DNA of 15,433 bases from an uncultured Selenomonas sp. (GCA_945494195.1 CALYVJ010000011.1:1-15433), one strand, 5' to 3'. Counted from the first letter of the stretch, positions 6,241 to 15,074 are shown. Program-made: numbers and translations. Notes: generated by a model from the sequence alone, not told the origin.

Positions 6241-7734
6241 AAAACTATCAATCAGCTGGCAGAGCTTGTTAAGGGCGCTGAAGTTATTGGCAATAAAGAA
6301 ACGGTTATCACGGGGATTGAACATGATTCCCGCAAGGTAGAAAAAGGAACGCTTTTTGTTTGCATCCCGGGCATCCATGTGGATGGCCATAAATTCATTC
6401 CCCAGGCAGTGGCTGCTGGCGCTGCAGCCATCCTCACGACGCGGGCAGAGGTGGAAGTGCCGGAGGGAATCGCTGTGCTTTTGGTTAAAGACCTTACGGC
6501 TGCCCTGGACACGATTGTGCCCTTTTTCCACGATTATCCGGCCCGCAGCATGCGGGTTATTGGCATAACCGGTACCAATGGTAAGACTACAACCAGCTAT
6601 ATAACTAGAGCTATCCTGCGTGAGGATGGCTATAAAGTTGGCCTCATCGGAACCATCCAGATCATGATGGAAGATGAAGTGTTCCCGATTCACAATACGA
6701 CGCCGGACGTGGTGGAACTCCAGCATACACTGGCCATTATGCGTGACAAGGGAATGGACTATGTCGTTATGGAAGTGTCTTCCCATGCGCTGGACCAGAA
6801 TCGTGTGGCAGGGATTGAATTCGATACAGCTGTCTTTACGAACCTTACCCAGGATCATCTGGATTACCATAAAACCTTGGAAAACTACATGCTGGCAAAG
6901 GCAAAATTGTTTGAGATGGTATCCAAAGACGGTGTCAAGCGGGGCAAGACTGCTGTGGTAAACATTGACGATGAAGCAGGCAAGACGATGCTGGAGCATG
7001 CATCTTGCCGCCATCTGACTTATGCGATTGATGGCGAAGCAGATTTGCGGGCTACGGATGTCGACGTCTTGGCCAGCGGTGCCAATTTTACGCTGAATCA
7101 TAAATCTTTCGGCAAGATGGCCCTAAAACTGCATATTACGGGAATTTTCAATGTCTACAACGTCATGTCGGCTGTAGGCGCTGCTCTGGCAGAAAACATC
7201 AAACCGGAAATCATTGAGAAGGTTTTGCAGGGCTTTACCAGTGTGCCGGGACGCTTTGAACTGGTAAAGGCTGGCCAGGATTTTTCCATTATCGTTGACT
7301 ATGCCCATACGCCGGATGGGGTGGAGAATGTGCTCCGCACGGCGCGGGAGATTGCCAAGAAGAAAATCATTGCTGTCTTTGGCTGCGGTGGTGACCGCGA
7401 CCGCACCAAGCGCCCGATTATGGGGCGGCTGGCAGCCCAGCTGGCTGATGTGGTCATTGCTACGTCGGATAATCCTCGTTCGGAAGATCCGGAATTTATT
7501 CTGAGCGAAGTGGAAGCTGGGGTGAAAGAGGCGATTGGCAGCAAGCACCATGAAAAGATTACGGACCGCCGTGAGGCTATTTTCCGGGCGGTAGAATTGG
7601 CAGAGACTGACGATATTGTCATCATTTTGGGCAAGGGACACGAAAACTATCAGATTTTAAAAGATGAAACCATTCATTTCGATGATAAGGAAGTGGCGAA
7701 AGAGGCAGTCGCTGCCCGCAAGGAGGAAAATTGA
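6238..7734 (+). CDS. murE: UDP-MurNAc-L-Ala-D-Glu:meso-diaminopimelate ligase
   Basis: MurE adds the third residue of the peptidoglycan stem peptide in the cytoplasm. The 498-residue protein shows the three-domain Mur ligase layout: N-terminal substrate domain with HDSRKVEKGTLFVC, central ATPase with GITGTNGKTTT (109-119, Lys116), and HNTTPD and TQDHLDYH further on. The C-terminal domain contains DNPR (411-414), the signature of meso-DAP-adding enzymes; lysine-adding MurE proteins differ here. This predicts meso-DAP peptidoglycan. ATG 6238 with AGGAGG at 6225-6230 is preferred over TTG 6235. It begins after a 168-bp gap instead of directly after ftsI, and probably starts its own transcript. 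The stop overlaps the murF ATG by one base. Confidence 0.98.
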   Translation: MKTINQLAELVKGAEVIGNKETVITGIEHDSRKVEKGTLFVCIPGIHVDGHKFIPQAVAAGAAAILTTRAEVEVPEGIAVLLVKDLTAALDTIVPFFHDYPARSMRVIGITGTNGKTTTSYITRAILREDGYKVGLIGTIQIMMEDEVFPIHNTTPDVVELQHTLAIMRDKGMDYVVMEVSSHALDQNRVAGIEFDTAVFTNLTQDHLDYHKTLENYMLAKAKLFEMVSKDGVKRGKTAVVNIDDEAGKTMLEHASCRHLTYAIDGEADLRATDVDVLASGANFTLNHKSFGKMALKLHITGIFNVYNVMSAVGAALAENIKPEIIEKVLQGFTSVPGRFELVKAGQDFSIIVDYAHTPDGVENVLRTAREIAKKKIIAVFGCGGDRDRTKRPIMGRLAAQLADVVIATSDNPRSEDPEFILSEVEAGVKEAIGSKHHEKITDRREAIFRAVELAETDDIVIILGKGHENYQILKDETIHFDDKEVAKEAVAARKEEN

Positions 7735-7736
7735 TG
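7721..7736 (+). repeat. Translation start block identical to that of murE (copy 2)
   Basis: The same 16-mer as at 6225-6240. Here it codes for the last residues of MurE (EEN), supplies the murF Shine-Dalgarno sequence and joins the murE stop to the murF start as TGATG, so murE and murF are translationally coupled. Confidence 0.85.
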
Positions 7737-9107
7737 CCAGCATTTAATCTTGAAGAAGTACGGGCGATTACGGAGGCTTCCGTATACGCAAAAGAAAAAG
7801 AAATTTTCTGTGACTTGGTCAGTGATACCCGCAAGATTTCGGAAGGCGTCCTTTTCCTGGCTTTCAAAGGAGAGCGGTTCAATGGTGAAGATTTTGCTGC
7901 CGAAGCGTTGGAAAAAGGGTGTGCTGGCGTAATGGTAAGCCGTGACTGCGCGTCGGAGATTTTGTCGGCATGTAAGGGGACGGTTTTACAGGTGGAGGAT
8001 ACGCTGACTGCGTATCAGCAGCTGGCTCATGCTTGGCGTATGCGCTTTACGGATCTTCCGGTGATTGCCATCACTGGTTCGAATGGAAAGACGACAACCA
8101 AGGACCTTACGGCAGCTGTTTTGTCCGCCCGTGGTCCAGTACTTAAAACTCAGGCAAATTTCAACAATGAAATCGGTCTGCCGATGACGCTTTTGGGAAT
8201 CCGGAAGGAGCATACGGCTGCTGTGGTAGAAATCGGCATGAGGGGGTTCCATCAGATCGAGGCTATGGCCCCTATTGCGGAACCAAAGATTGGTATTGTG
8301 ACCAATGTCGGCGAGACCCATATGGAGCTTTTGGGCTCCTTGGAGAATATTGCCAAGGCAAAGGCCGAGCTGGTAGAGGCGATTCCCCATGGGGGGACGG
8401 TTATCCTCAATGCGGACAATAAATACGTTGCCGGTATGCGGGACAAGGTCAAAGCTGGCGTGCGCGTCCTGACCTTTGGTCTTGAGCAGGCGGCTGATGT
8501 GCGTGGCGATGCCATTGAGACGGAAGGGCAGACGACGCGATTTGCGGTAACCTATCAGCAGAAACGCCACGAATATACCATTGCCATGGTGGGGCGTCAC
8601 AATGTCTACAATGCTCTGGCGGCAATTGCCGCAGGCTTTGCACTGGGACTCACGGCTGCGGAAATCATTCAGGGACTGCAGAATCTTGAAGCGACAAAGA
8701 TGCGGTTTGAGTGCAAGAAGGTCAAGGATTGGAATGTGGTGAATGATGCCTACAATGCCAGTCCTATGTCGATGACGGCGGCCATCAATACCCTTTCGGA
8801 GTTGACGAAGGGCCGTAAAATTGCAGTAATGGGCGATATGTTAGAACTGGGTAGTGTGTCGGTGGAAGCACATCGCCATGTGGGTGAAGAATTGGCGGAG
8901 CATCATTTTGCTGCTGTCATCACCCGTGGGGAGATGGGAAATCACATCGCTGATGGAGCCGAAGCGGGCGGTGTCGGAACTGTATACCGCTGCGCTTCCC
9001 ATGAAGAAGCCGCAAAACGGCTTCATGAAATTCTGCAGCCGGAAGATACGATTTTGTTCAAGGGCTCCCGCGGGATGCAGATGGAAAAAATAATCGACCT
9101 GCTTTAA
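7734..9107 (+). CDS. murF: UDP-MurNAc-tripeptide--D-alanyl-D-alanine ligase
   Basis: MurF adds the D-Ala-D-Ala dipeptide made by Ddl and completes the UDP-MurNAc pentapeptide in the cytoplasm. The 457-residue protein carries the N-terminal SDTRKISEGVLF segment, the P-loop ITGSNGKTTTK (113-123, Lys119), the TQANFNNEIGLP segment typical of MurF, NVGETHMELLGS and the C-terminal VNDAYNASPMSM and GDMLELG motifs. ATG 7734 has AGGAGG at 7-nt spacing and overlaps the murE stop; TTG 7731 is the alternative. mraY follows after 30 bp. Confidence 0.98.
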   Translation: MPAFNLEEVRAITEASVYAKEKEIFCDLVSDTRKISEGVLFLAFKGERFNGEDFAAEALEKGCAGVMVSRDCASEILSACKGTVLQVEDTLTAYQQLAHAWRMRFTDLPVIAITGSNGKTTTKDLTAAVLSARGPVLKTQANFNNEIGLPMTLLGIRKEHTAAVVEIGMRGFHQIEAMAPIAEPKIGIVTNVGETHMELLGSLENIAKAKAELVEAIPHGGTVILNADNKYVAGMRDKVKAGVRVLTFGLEQAADVRGDAIETEGQTTRFAVTYQQKRHEYTIAMVGRHNVYNALAAIAAGFALGLTAAEIIQGLQNLEATKMRFECKKVKDWNVVNDAYNASPMSMTAAINTLSELTKGRKIAVMGDMLELGSVSVEAHRHVGEELAEHHFAAVITRGEMGNHIADGAEAGGVGTVYRCASHEEAAKRLHEILQPEDTILFKGSRGMQMEKIIDLL

Positions 9108-9137
9108 GGAAATTGAAATAGAAAGAGGAATCACAAA

Positions 9138-10091
9138 GTGGAAACGAGTTTACTCATTGCGGCAGTGGTAGCTGCTGGTTTTGTATTGGTGACGGGACCG
9201 TTTTTTATCCCGGAACTTCATAAACTGAAATTTGGCCAGAGCATTCGTGAGGAAGGGCCGAAGAGCCATCAGGCTAAAAGTGGTACGCCAACTATGGGCG
9301 GAATCATGATTATCCTTGCTATTACGATTGGTACGGTGGCAGCAGCCCCGCTCTCTACGGAAATCCTGCTGGCACTTTTCATCACGCTGGGACATTTCGT
9401 ACTTGGATTTCTCGATGACTATATCAAGGTCGTAAAGAAACGCAACTTGGGGCTCAAGGCTAAGCAGAAGATGTTGGGGCAGATTATTATTGCGGTGGTT
9501 ACGATGATTATCGGTACTCGGATGCTTGGGATTGATACGAGCGTATGGCTTCCGATTGCTAACACTTCCATCAATATCGGCGCAGGATATTATTTTCTGT
9601 TACTCTTTGTCATGGTGGGAACGTCCAATGCGGTTAACCTCACCGATGGCCTCGATGGATTGGCTTCTGGCACGATGGCCATCGCTGCCAGTGTTTATGC
9701 GGTTATTTGCTTGAACATGGGGCATAAGGATTTGGCGATTTTCTGCGTAGCGGTCGTAGCAGCCTGCTTGGCTTTCCTGCGGTTCAATGCGCATCCGGCA
9801 AAGGTATTTATGGGTGATACGGGGTCTTTGGCATTAGGCGGTGCCTTGGCAGCGGTTGGCATTCTGACTCATACGGAAGTTTTGCTGGCTGTAGTTGGCC
9901 TGATTTTTGTCTGTGAAGCTCTTTCGGTTATCATCCAGGTTATCTCCTTCAAGTCTACGGGCAAGCGTGTATTCCGCATGAGCCCGATTCATCATCACTT
10001 CGAACTTGGCGGATGGTCTGAGTGGAAGGTAGTATTTGTATTCTGGGCAGTAGGGCTCTTGGCAGGTATTGCAGGTCTTTGCATGTTGTAA
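9138..10091 (+). CDS. mraY: Phospho-N-acetylmuramoyl-pentapeptide-transferase (lipid I synthase)
   Basis: MraY transfers phospho-MurNAc-pentapeptide to undecaprenyl phosphate at the inner face of the membrane and makes lipid I. The 317-residue polytopic protein has about ten hydrophobic segments. The family motifs are complete: SGTPTMGG near the N-terminus, Asp93-Asp94 in FLDDY, NLTDGLDGL (167-175), Asp227 in MGDTGSLALGG and HHHFE (285-289). Asp93, Asp94 and Asp227 match Asp117, Asp118 and Asp265 of Aquifex MraY. The start is GTG 9138 with AGAGGAA at 9124-9130; no ATG lies suitably placed ahead of the first membrane segment. At the short end of the family range, it still lacks nothing visible. 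Confidence 0.97.
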   Translation: METSLLIAAVVAAGFVLVTGPFFIPELHKLKFGQSIREEGPKSHQAKSGTPTMGGIMIILAITIGTVAAAPLSTEILLALFITLGHFVLGFLDDYIKVVKKRNLGLKAKQKMLGQIIIAVVTMIIGTRMLGIDTSVWLPIANTSINIGAGYYFLLLFVMVGTSNAVNLTDGLDGLASGTMAIAASVYAVICLNMGHKDLAIFCVAVVAACLAFLRFNAHPAKVFMGDTGSLALGGALAAVGILTHTEVLLAVVGLIFVCEALSVIIQVISFKSTGKRVFRMSPIHHHFELGGWSEWKVVFVFWAVGLLAGIAGLCML

Positions 10092-10135
10092 TTATTCATT
10101 CGAGTTCATAAGAATTCATTGAGGGGGATTTCTTC

Positions 10136-11503
10136 GTGGTTATGGATCTTTCGGGAAAGAAAGTACTGGTAATCGGTGCTGGTATCAGCGGGTTTGCCTC
10201 GGCTAAATTGGTCAAGTCCTTTGGGGCAGAAGTGGTGCTCAGTGATGCCAAAGAGGAAAAGGATATCCAATACGATTTTCAGGAGCTTCGGGATAAAGGG
10301 ATTGAGCTGGTATTTGGTCCGCAGCAGGAAAGTTTGCTGGATGATGTTGACTGGGTGATGGTATCGCCAGCAGTTCCAGAACGGATTCCACTCATCCAGG
10401 CAGCTTATGCCCGTAAAATCCGCGTGCTTACGGAAGTAGAGCTGGCCTATGAGCTGGCCGAGTCCCCCATTTGTGCAGTAACGGGGACAAATGGTAAGAC
10501 GACCACGGTTACACTTTTGGGATTGCTTTTGGCAACCCATTACAATCCAGTAGGCGTAGGTGGTAATATCGGTGTTCCGCTTTCCGAAGAAGTGCTTCGT
10601 GTAGGCAAGGGCGGCTGTATTGCTGCTGAAATATCGAGCTACCAGATGGAAATCACGAAGGATTTTCATCCGCATGTTGCGGCGGTGCTTAATGTAACAC
10701 CGGACCATATTGTGCGTCATGGTTCTATGGAAGTCTACCAACAGATGAAAGAGAAAATGTTTGCGCAGCAGACAGAAGAGGATTTTCTGGTGCTCAATTA
10801 TGATGATGAGCAGACCCGTGGCATGAAGGCAAGAGCTAAGGCAAAAGTCTGTTATTTCAGCCGCCGGGAAGAACTGGAAGAAGGTGCTTTTGTCCGGGAA
10901 GGGCAGTTGGTAATCCGTTGGGCTGGCCAGGAACATCCGCTTTGTCCGGTCGAGGATTTGGGCATCAAGGGGGGGCATAATGCTGAGAATGCTTTGGCTG
11001 CCATGGCTGCAGCGTTCCTGGCTGGCTGCGAGCCGGAAAAGATGATTCATGTTCTCAAGAAATTCCGTGGTGTGGAACACCGTATCGAATATGTTCGTGA
11101 TGTCGATGGCGTGGCCTACTATAACGATTCAAAGGCAACGAATACGGATTCTGCCATTAAGGCTCTGGAGACTTTTGCGAACGGCATAGTGCTTTTGGCG
11201 GGCGGTGATGATAAACTCACAGACCTGACGGAGTTTATGCAACTGTGCAAAGAACGCGTTTCGGATTTGGTGCTGCTCGGAGCAGCGGCTGAGCGCTTTG
11301 AACAAGAGGCACTCAAAAATGGCTATCCAGCCGAGCATATCCATCGGGTAGGTTTCTCGATGGATAAGGCCGTGGAAAAAGCTCATGCGCTGGCGAAGGC
11401 GCCGCAGGTGGTACTGCTGTCACCAGCTTGTGCAAGTTTTGATATGTATGATGGCATGGCGCAGCGTGGCCGCGACTTCAAGCGCCTAGTAAATAATTTA
11501 TAA
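10136..11503 (+). CDS. murD: UDP-N-acetylmuramoyl-L-alanine--D-glutamate ligase
   Basis: MurD adds D-glutamate to UDP-MurNAc-L-Ala. The 455-residue protein begins with the Rossmann-like GAGISGFASAKL segment and has the P-loop TGTNGKTTT (116-124, Lys121), GGNIGVPL, EISSYQME, the Lys205 position expected to carry the carbamate, and YNDSKATNTDS and LAGGDDK towards the C-terminus. GTG 10136 is preferred because AGGGGG (10122-10127) lies 8 nt away; ATG 10142 would be 14 nt away. One oddity is Val193 in DHIVRH, where MurC and MurE of this cluster and E. coli MurD have Asp (DHMDH, DHLDY, DHMDR). The gene ends only 14 bp before murG, so ftsW, usual between them, is absent. Confidence 0.97.
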   Translation: MVMDLSGKKVLVIGAGISGFASAKLVKSFGAEVVLSDAKEEKDIQYDFQELRDKGIELVFGPQQESLLDDVDWVMVSPAVPERIPLIQAAYARKIRVLTEVELAYELAESPICAVTGTNGKTTTVTLLGLLLATHYNPVGVGGNIGVPLSEEVLRVGKGGCIAAEISSYQMEITKDFHPHVAAVLNVTPDHIVRHGSMEVYQQMKEKMFAQQTEEDFLVLNYDDEQTRGMKARAKAKVCYFSRREELEEGAFVREGQLVIRWAGQEHPLCPVEDLGIKGGHNAENALAAMAAAFLAGCEPEKMIHVLKKFRGVEHRIEYVRDVDGVAYYNDSKATNTDSAIKALETFANGIVLLAGGDDKLTDLTEFMQLCKERVSDLVLLGAAAERFEQEALKNGYPAEHIHRVGFSMDKAVEKAHALAKAPQVVLLSPACASFDMYDGMAQRGRDFKRLVNNL

Positions 11504-11517
11504 AAGGGGTTCTTATT

Positions 11518-12630
11518 TTGAATATTATTGTATCTGGTGGCGGAACGGGCGGACATATTTATCCAGCTATCACGATTATCCGCACGATACAGCAGAAATA
11601 TCCGGAGGCGAATTTCCTCTATGTGGGAACGCCCCGTGGATTAGAGGCCGATATCATTCCGAAGGAAGGATTGCCCTTTGCAACGGTGGATATTCAGGGC
11701 TTTGAACGTCATTTGACGCCAGCCAATCTGATTCGTGCCGGCAAGGCCATGGCTGGGGTGGCAAAAGCAGCGAAAATTGTCCGTGATTTCCGCCCGGATG
11801 TGGTGGTGGGAACTGGAGGCTATGTTTGCGGCCCGATTTTGCTAGCAGCAAGCCTTATGCATGTACCAACGTTGATTCAGGAGCAGAATGTCGTCCCAGG
11901 AATTACCAACAAAATCTTGTCGAAATTTGTGTCGAAGATTGCGGCTGGCACCGAAGAAGCCATGAAGCATTTTCCCGCCGATAAAGTCCTCTGCACGGGG
12001 AATCCGATCCGCAGTGAGGTCATGACGGCATTGCGCGAGGAGGGAGCCGCGGAATTCGGCTTTGACCCGAAGCGCAAGACGGTCTTGGTGTCTGGTGGCA
12101 GCCGTGGTGCACGGGCCATCAATCGCGCGATGGTTGATGTGCTGGTGCAGGCTGCCGCTCATCCTGAGATACAGTATTTGCATGTCACGGGAAAGAATGA
12201 GTATGAAGATGTGATTCAGCGTTTGACTAAGGCTGGTCTTGATTTAGAGTCGGTGGAGCATATTAAAATCCGGCCTTATCTTTATGATATGCCAAAGGCG
12301 ATGGCCATGGCAGACCTGGCCGTATTCCGTGCCGGTGCTACTGGATTAGCAGAGCTCACTGCCCGGGGAATTCCATCGGTTCTGGTGCCTTATCCATATG
12401 CGGCAGAGAACCATCAGGAGCATAACGCGAGGGCATTGGAAGAAGCTGGTGCGGCAAGGATGATTCTCAATAAGGAATTGACTAGTGAGCGGCTCAGTTC
12501 GGTCCTGGCAGAGCTTTTGAGTGAAGAGGATAAGTTAGCTGCCATGGCTGAGGCCAGCCGCCGGATGGGGCGTCCTCAGGCAGCAGCAGATATTGCCGAT
12601 CTCGTACTGGAACTTGCAAATCGTTCATGA
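11518..12630 (+). CDS. murG: UDP-GlcNAc:undecaprenyl-PP-MurNAc-pentapeptide GlcNAc transferase (lipid II synthase)
   Basis: MurG is the peripheral membrane GT28 glycosyltransferase that turns lipid I into lipid II. The 370-residue protein starts with MNIIVSGGGTGGHIYPA, the glycine-rich loop that begins every MurG, so the TTG at 11518 is the true start (AAGGGG at 11504-11509, spacing 8). Other motifs are VGTGGYVCGP, QEQNVVPGITNK, the second glycine loop VSGGSRGARAIN and the UDP-GlcNAc site RAGATGLAEL with PYPYAAENHQEHNA. The stop is 14 bp upstream of the chosen murC start; an alternative murC ATG would overlap it. Confidence 0.98.
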   Translation: MNIIVSGGGTGGHIYPAITIIRTIQQKYPEANFLYVGTPRGLEADIIPKEGLPFATVDIQGFERHLTPANLIRAGKAMAGVAKAAKIVRDFRPDVVVGTGGYVCGPILLAASLMHVPTLIQEQNVVPGITNKILSKFVSKIAAGTEEAMKHFPADKVLCTGNPIRSEVMTALREEGAAEFGFDPKRKTVLVSGGSRGARAINRAMVDVLVQAAAHPEIQYLHVTGKNEYEDVIQRLTKAGLDLESVEHIKIRPYLYDMPKAMAMADLAVFRAGATGLAELTARGIPSVLVPYPYAAENHQEHNARALEEAGAARMILNKELTSERLSSVLAELLSEEDKLAAMAEASRRMGRPQAAADIADLVLELANRS

Positions 12631-12644
12631 GGGGAGAAAGATTG

Positions 12645-14036
12645 ATGAAACAGATGAAAGAGCTTAAAGATATCAAAAAGATTCATTTTGTTGGTATCGG
12701 TGGGGCTGGTATGAGTCCGCTGGCAAAGATTATGGCAGAACTTGGCTACGAAGTATCTGGTTCCGACCGGGAAGATTCTCATGTCATTGAAAAACTGCGC
12801 AAGCTGGGCGTCAAGATCATGCTGGGCGGCCAGAAGGGCGAAAATGTCAAGGGGGCTGATGCGATTGTCGTATCGACAGCAATCCCCTATGACAATCCGG
12901 AGGTATTGGCAGCTCGTGATTTGGGCATTACCAAGCTTCACCGTTCGGATATCAATGCGGCCTTGGTAAATGAATACAAGGGCATTGCTGTTGCTGGAGC
13001 ACATGGCAAGACGACTACGACCTCTATGCTGGGGGTAGCGCTTACTCATGCAGGCGTTTCGCCTACGATGATTGTCGGTGGTGAGGTACCGGACCTGGGG
13101 ACAAATGCAAAACTCGGAGAGAGCGAATATCTGGCCTCGGAAGCCGATGAAAGTGATGGTTCCTTCTTGAAGCTTCATCCGCATATTGCCGTAGTAACCA
13201 ATGTGGAAGATGACCATATGGACCATTATGGCACGATGGAAAACATCATTAAGGCATTCCGGCAGTTTATCCAGAATGTAGATAAAGAGACGGGGTATGC
13301 CGTACTCTGCTTTGACAATGAAAACCTGCGCAATATCGCCAAAACGGTAGATCGCAAATACTACACCTACGCGATTGATCACGAGGCAGATTATCGTGCC
13401 ATCAATATCAAAACCGGTGGTAAGGGAATTTGTTTTGACGTTGTCCATGGAGAAGAGGAACTCGGGCATATTTCCCTTAATATTCCGGGGCGTCACAATG
13501 TGCTGGATGCAATGGCCTGCATTGTAACCGGCCTTACCATGGGGGTCTCCTTTGAAAAGATGGCAGCAGGATTAGCCGATTTCCATGGAGCTAAGCGCCG
13601 TTTCCAGACGAAGGGCCGCATTAATGGAGTATGGGTGGTAGATGATTATGCGCATCATCCGACGGAAATTGCCGCTACACTCAAGGCTGCCAAGGAAACA
13701 AAGCCTGGCCGTTTGATTTGTGCCTTCCAGCCCCATCGTTATTCCCGCACGCAGCTTTTGCATGAAGAGTTTGGCAAGGCCTTTGTATCCGCAGACCTTT
13801 TGATTCTTACGGATATTTATGCAGCTGGCGAGAGCCCCATTGAAGGGGTAGATGGTGAGACTATCCTGAAAGAAGTCCGCCGCCAGTCAGGGCAGGATGT
13901 AATCTATCTGCCCCAGCGCGAAAAAGTAGCAGCTCACCTTAAAGAAGAAGTCAAAGATGGCGACTTGGTTATCACAATGGGAGCAGGCGATATCTATAAA
14001 ACTGGCGAAGAACTCGTTGAGATGCTGGAAAAGTAA
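12645..14036 (+). CDS. murC: UDP-N-acetylmuramate--L-alanine ligase
   Basis: MurC adds L-Ala to UDP-MurNAc, the first amino acid of the stem peptide. With ATG 12645 the protein has 463 residues: HFVGIGGAGMSPLA at the N-terminus, the MurC form of the P-loop GAHGKTTTT (118-126, Lys122), EADESDGSFL, EDDHMDHYG, then VDDYAHHPTEI and FQPHRYSRT in the C-terminal domain. The start at 12645 has GGGGAG (12631-12636) at 8 nt; the in-frame ATG 12627 overlaps the murG stop (ATGA) but lacks a good ribosome binding site. ddl follows after 26 bp. murB, which lies after murC in many Gram-positive clusters, is not present. Confidence 0.98.
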   Translation: MKQMKELKDIKKIHFVGIGGAGMSPLAKIMAELGYEVSGSDREDSHVIEKLRKLGVKIMLGGQKGENVKGADAIVVSTAIPYDNPEVLAARDLGITKLHRSDINAALVNEYKGIAVAGAHGKTTTTSMLGVALTHAGVSPTMIVGGEVPDLGTNAKLGESEYLASEADESDGSFLKLHPHIAVVTNVEDDHMDHYGTMENIIKAFRQFIQNVDKETGYAVLCFDNENLRNIAKTVDRKYYTYAIDHEADYRAINIKTGGKGICFDVVHGEEELGHISLNIPGRHNVLDAMACIVTGLTMGVSFEKMAAGLADFHGAKRRFQTKGRINGVWVVDDYAHHPTEIAATLKAAKETKPGRLICAFQPHRYSRTQLLHEEFGKAFVSADLLILTDIYAAGESPIEGVDGETILKEVRRQSGQDVIYLPQREKVAAHLKEEVKDGDLVITMGAGDIYKTGEELVEMLEK

Positions 14037-14062
14037 TCGAGAATAAAGGAGAATACATTCAA

Positions 14063-15001
14063 ATGAATCAGGATAAAATTGTTGTTGTTATGGGCGGAAC
14101 CTCCACAGAGGCTGAGATTTCCCGTCAGACAGGTACAGCGATCTTGAAGGCCCTTCAGTCGAAGGGGTATAATGTGGAAGGCATGGAGCTTAATCCGGCA
14201 ACTTTTGCCGAAGACATTCGTAAGAGCGGTTGCGCCATGGTATTCAATGCAATCCATGGTAAATTTGGCGAGGATGGCATGATCCAGGGAACGCTGGATA
14301 TGCTGGGGATTCCTTATACCGGCTCTGGTGTCTTGGCTTCGGCAGTAACTATGGATAAAGTGGCATCCAAGCGGGTATTTTTGGCCGAGGGCATATCGAC
14401 GCCTCGTTCCCAGACTTTCCATGCTTTTGCGATGAAACACAACCTGGTAGAGGAAATCGAGAAAAACTTTTCCTGGCCGGTAGTGGTTAAAGCCGCTTCC
14501 CAGGGATCAAGTATCGGCGTCTATATCGTCCAGAACCATGAAGAACTGGAAAAGTCCTTGCAGGAAGCGTTCACCTATAATGATGAAGTCTTGGTAGAGG
14601 AATTTATCAAAGGCCGTGAGCTGACTGTTGCTGTTTGGGGCGATGATGAAGCCAAAGAAGCTTTCCCTATCATTGAGATCACCACTATTTCCGGACGTTA
14701 TGATTACGAGAGCAAATACACCAAGGGGGCATCGACGCATATTATTCCCATGCCGGTATCGGAGGCCAAGACCAAAGAGATTCAGGAACTGGCTATCAAG
14801 ACCTTTACGGCTTGTGGCTGCCGTGGTGTAGCGCGCGTTGATATGATGTTGGGAACTGACGAGAAGCCGTATGTAATCGAAGTCAATTCCGTTCCGGGCA
14901 TGACGGAACTTTCACTGGTCCCAGATGCGGCACGAGCAATGGGGGTCGAATTCCCGGAGCTTTGTGAACGCATTTTGGAAATGGCCGGCTTAAAAAAATA
15001 A
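14063..15001 (+). CDS. ddl: D-alanine--D-alanine ligase
   Basis: Ddl joins two D-Ala into the dipeptide used by MurF. The 312-residue ATP-grasp protein shows GGTSTEAEIS at the N-terminus, HGKFGEDGMIQG, VVVKAASQGSSIGV (ATP-binding lysine), VEEFIKGRE, and the C-terminal ARVDMML and EVNSVPGMT metal- and substrate-binding segments. The omega-loop reads YDYESKY with Tyr219, the tyrosine form expected for D-Ala-D-Ala enzymes; D-lactate-adding ligases often have Phe there, so vancomycin-type resistance by D-Lac is not suggested. AAAGGAG (14045-14051) precedes the ATG by 11 nt. Its position between murC and ftsQ is that of ddlB in E. coli. Confidence 0.97.
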   Translation: MNQDKIVVVMGGTSTEAEISRQTGTAILKALQSKGYNVEGMELNPATFAEDIRKSGCAMVFNAIHGKFGEDGMIQGTLDMLGIPYTGSGVLASAVTMDKVASKRVFLAEGISTPRSQTFHAFAMKHNLVEEIEKNFSWPVVVKAASQGSSIGVYIVQNHEELEKSLQEAFTYNDEVLVEEFIKGRELTVAVWGDDEAKEAFPIIEITTISGRYDYESKYTKGASTHIIPMPVSEAKTKEIQELAIKTFTACGCRGVARVDMMLGTDEKPYVIEVNSVPGMTELSLVPDAARAMGVEFPELCERILEMAGLKK

Positions 15002-15018
15002 ACCGTTGGCTGGGCATG

Positions 15019-15049
15019 CCGGACAGGAGGTTACCTGTCCGGTTTATTT
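15019..15049 (+). terminator. Terminator-like hairpin between ddl and ftsQ
   Basis: CCGGACAGG (15019-15027) pairs perfectly with CCTGTCCGG (15034-15042) around the loop AGGTTA, followed by TTTATTT (15043-15049). The GC-rich 9-bp stem is stable and the tail holds six T in seven bases, interrupted by one A. It could end or partly attenuate transcription before ftsQ. No promoter for ftsQ is recognised in the 73-bp gap, so partial read-through seems likely. Confidence 0.65.
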
Positions 15050-15074
15050 CTAACCGAGGAAGGAAGTGAGTGTA

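Noticed and set aside
15025..15030. AGGAGG in the ddl-ftsQ hairpin as a hidden ribosome binding site
   Set aside because: No ATG, GTG or TTG follows at a usable distance, and the sequence is explained by the hairpin arm and loop.
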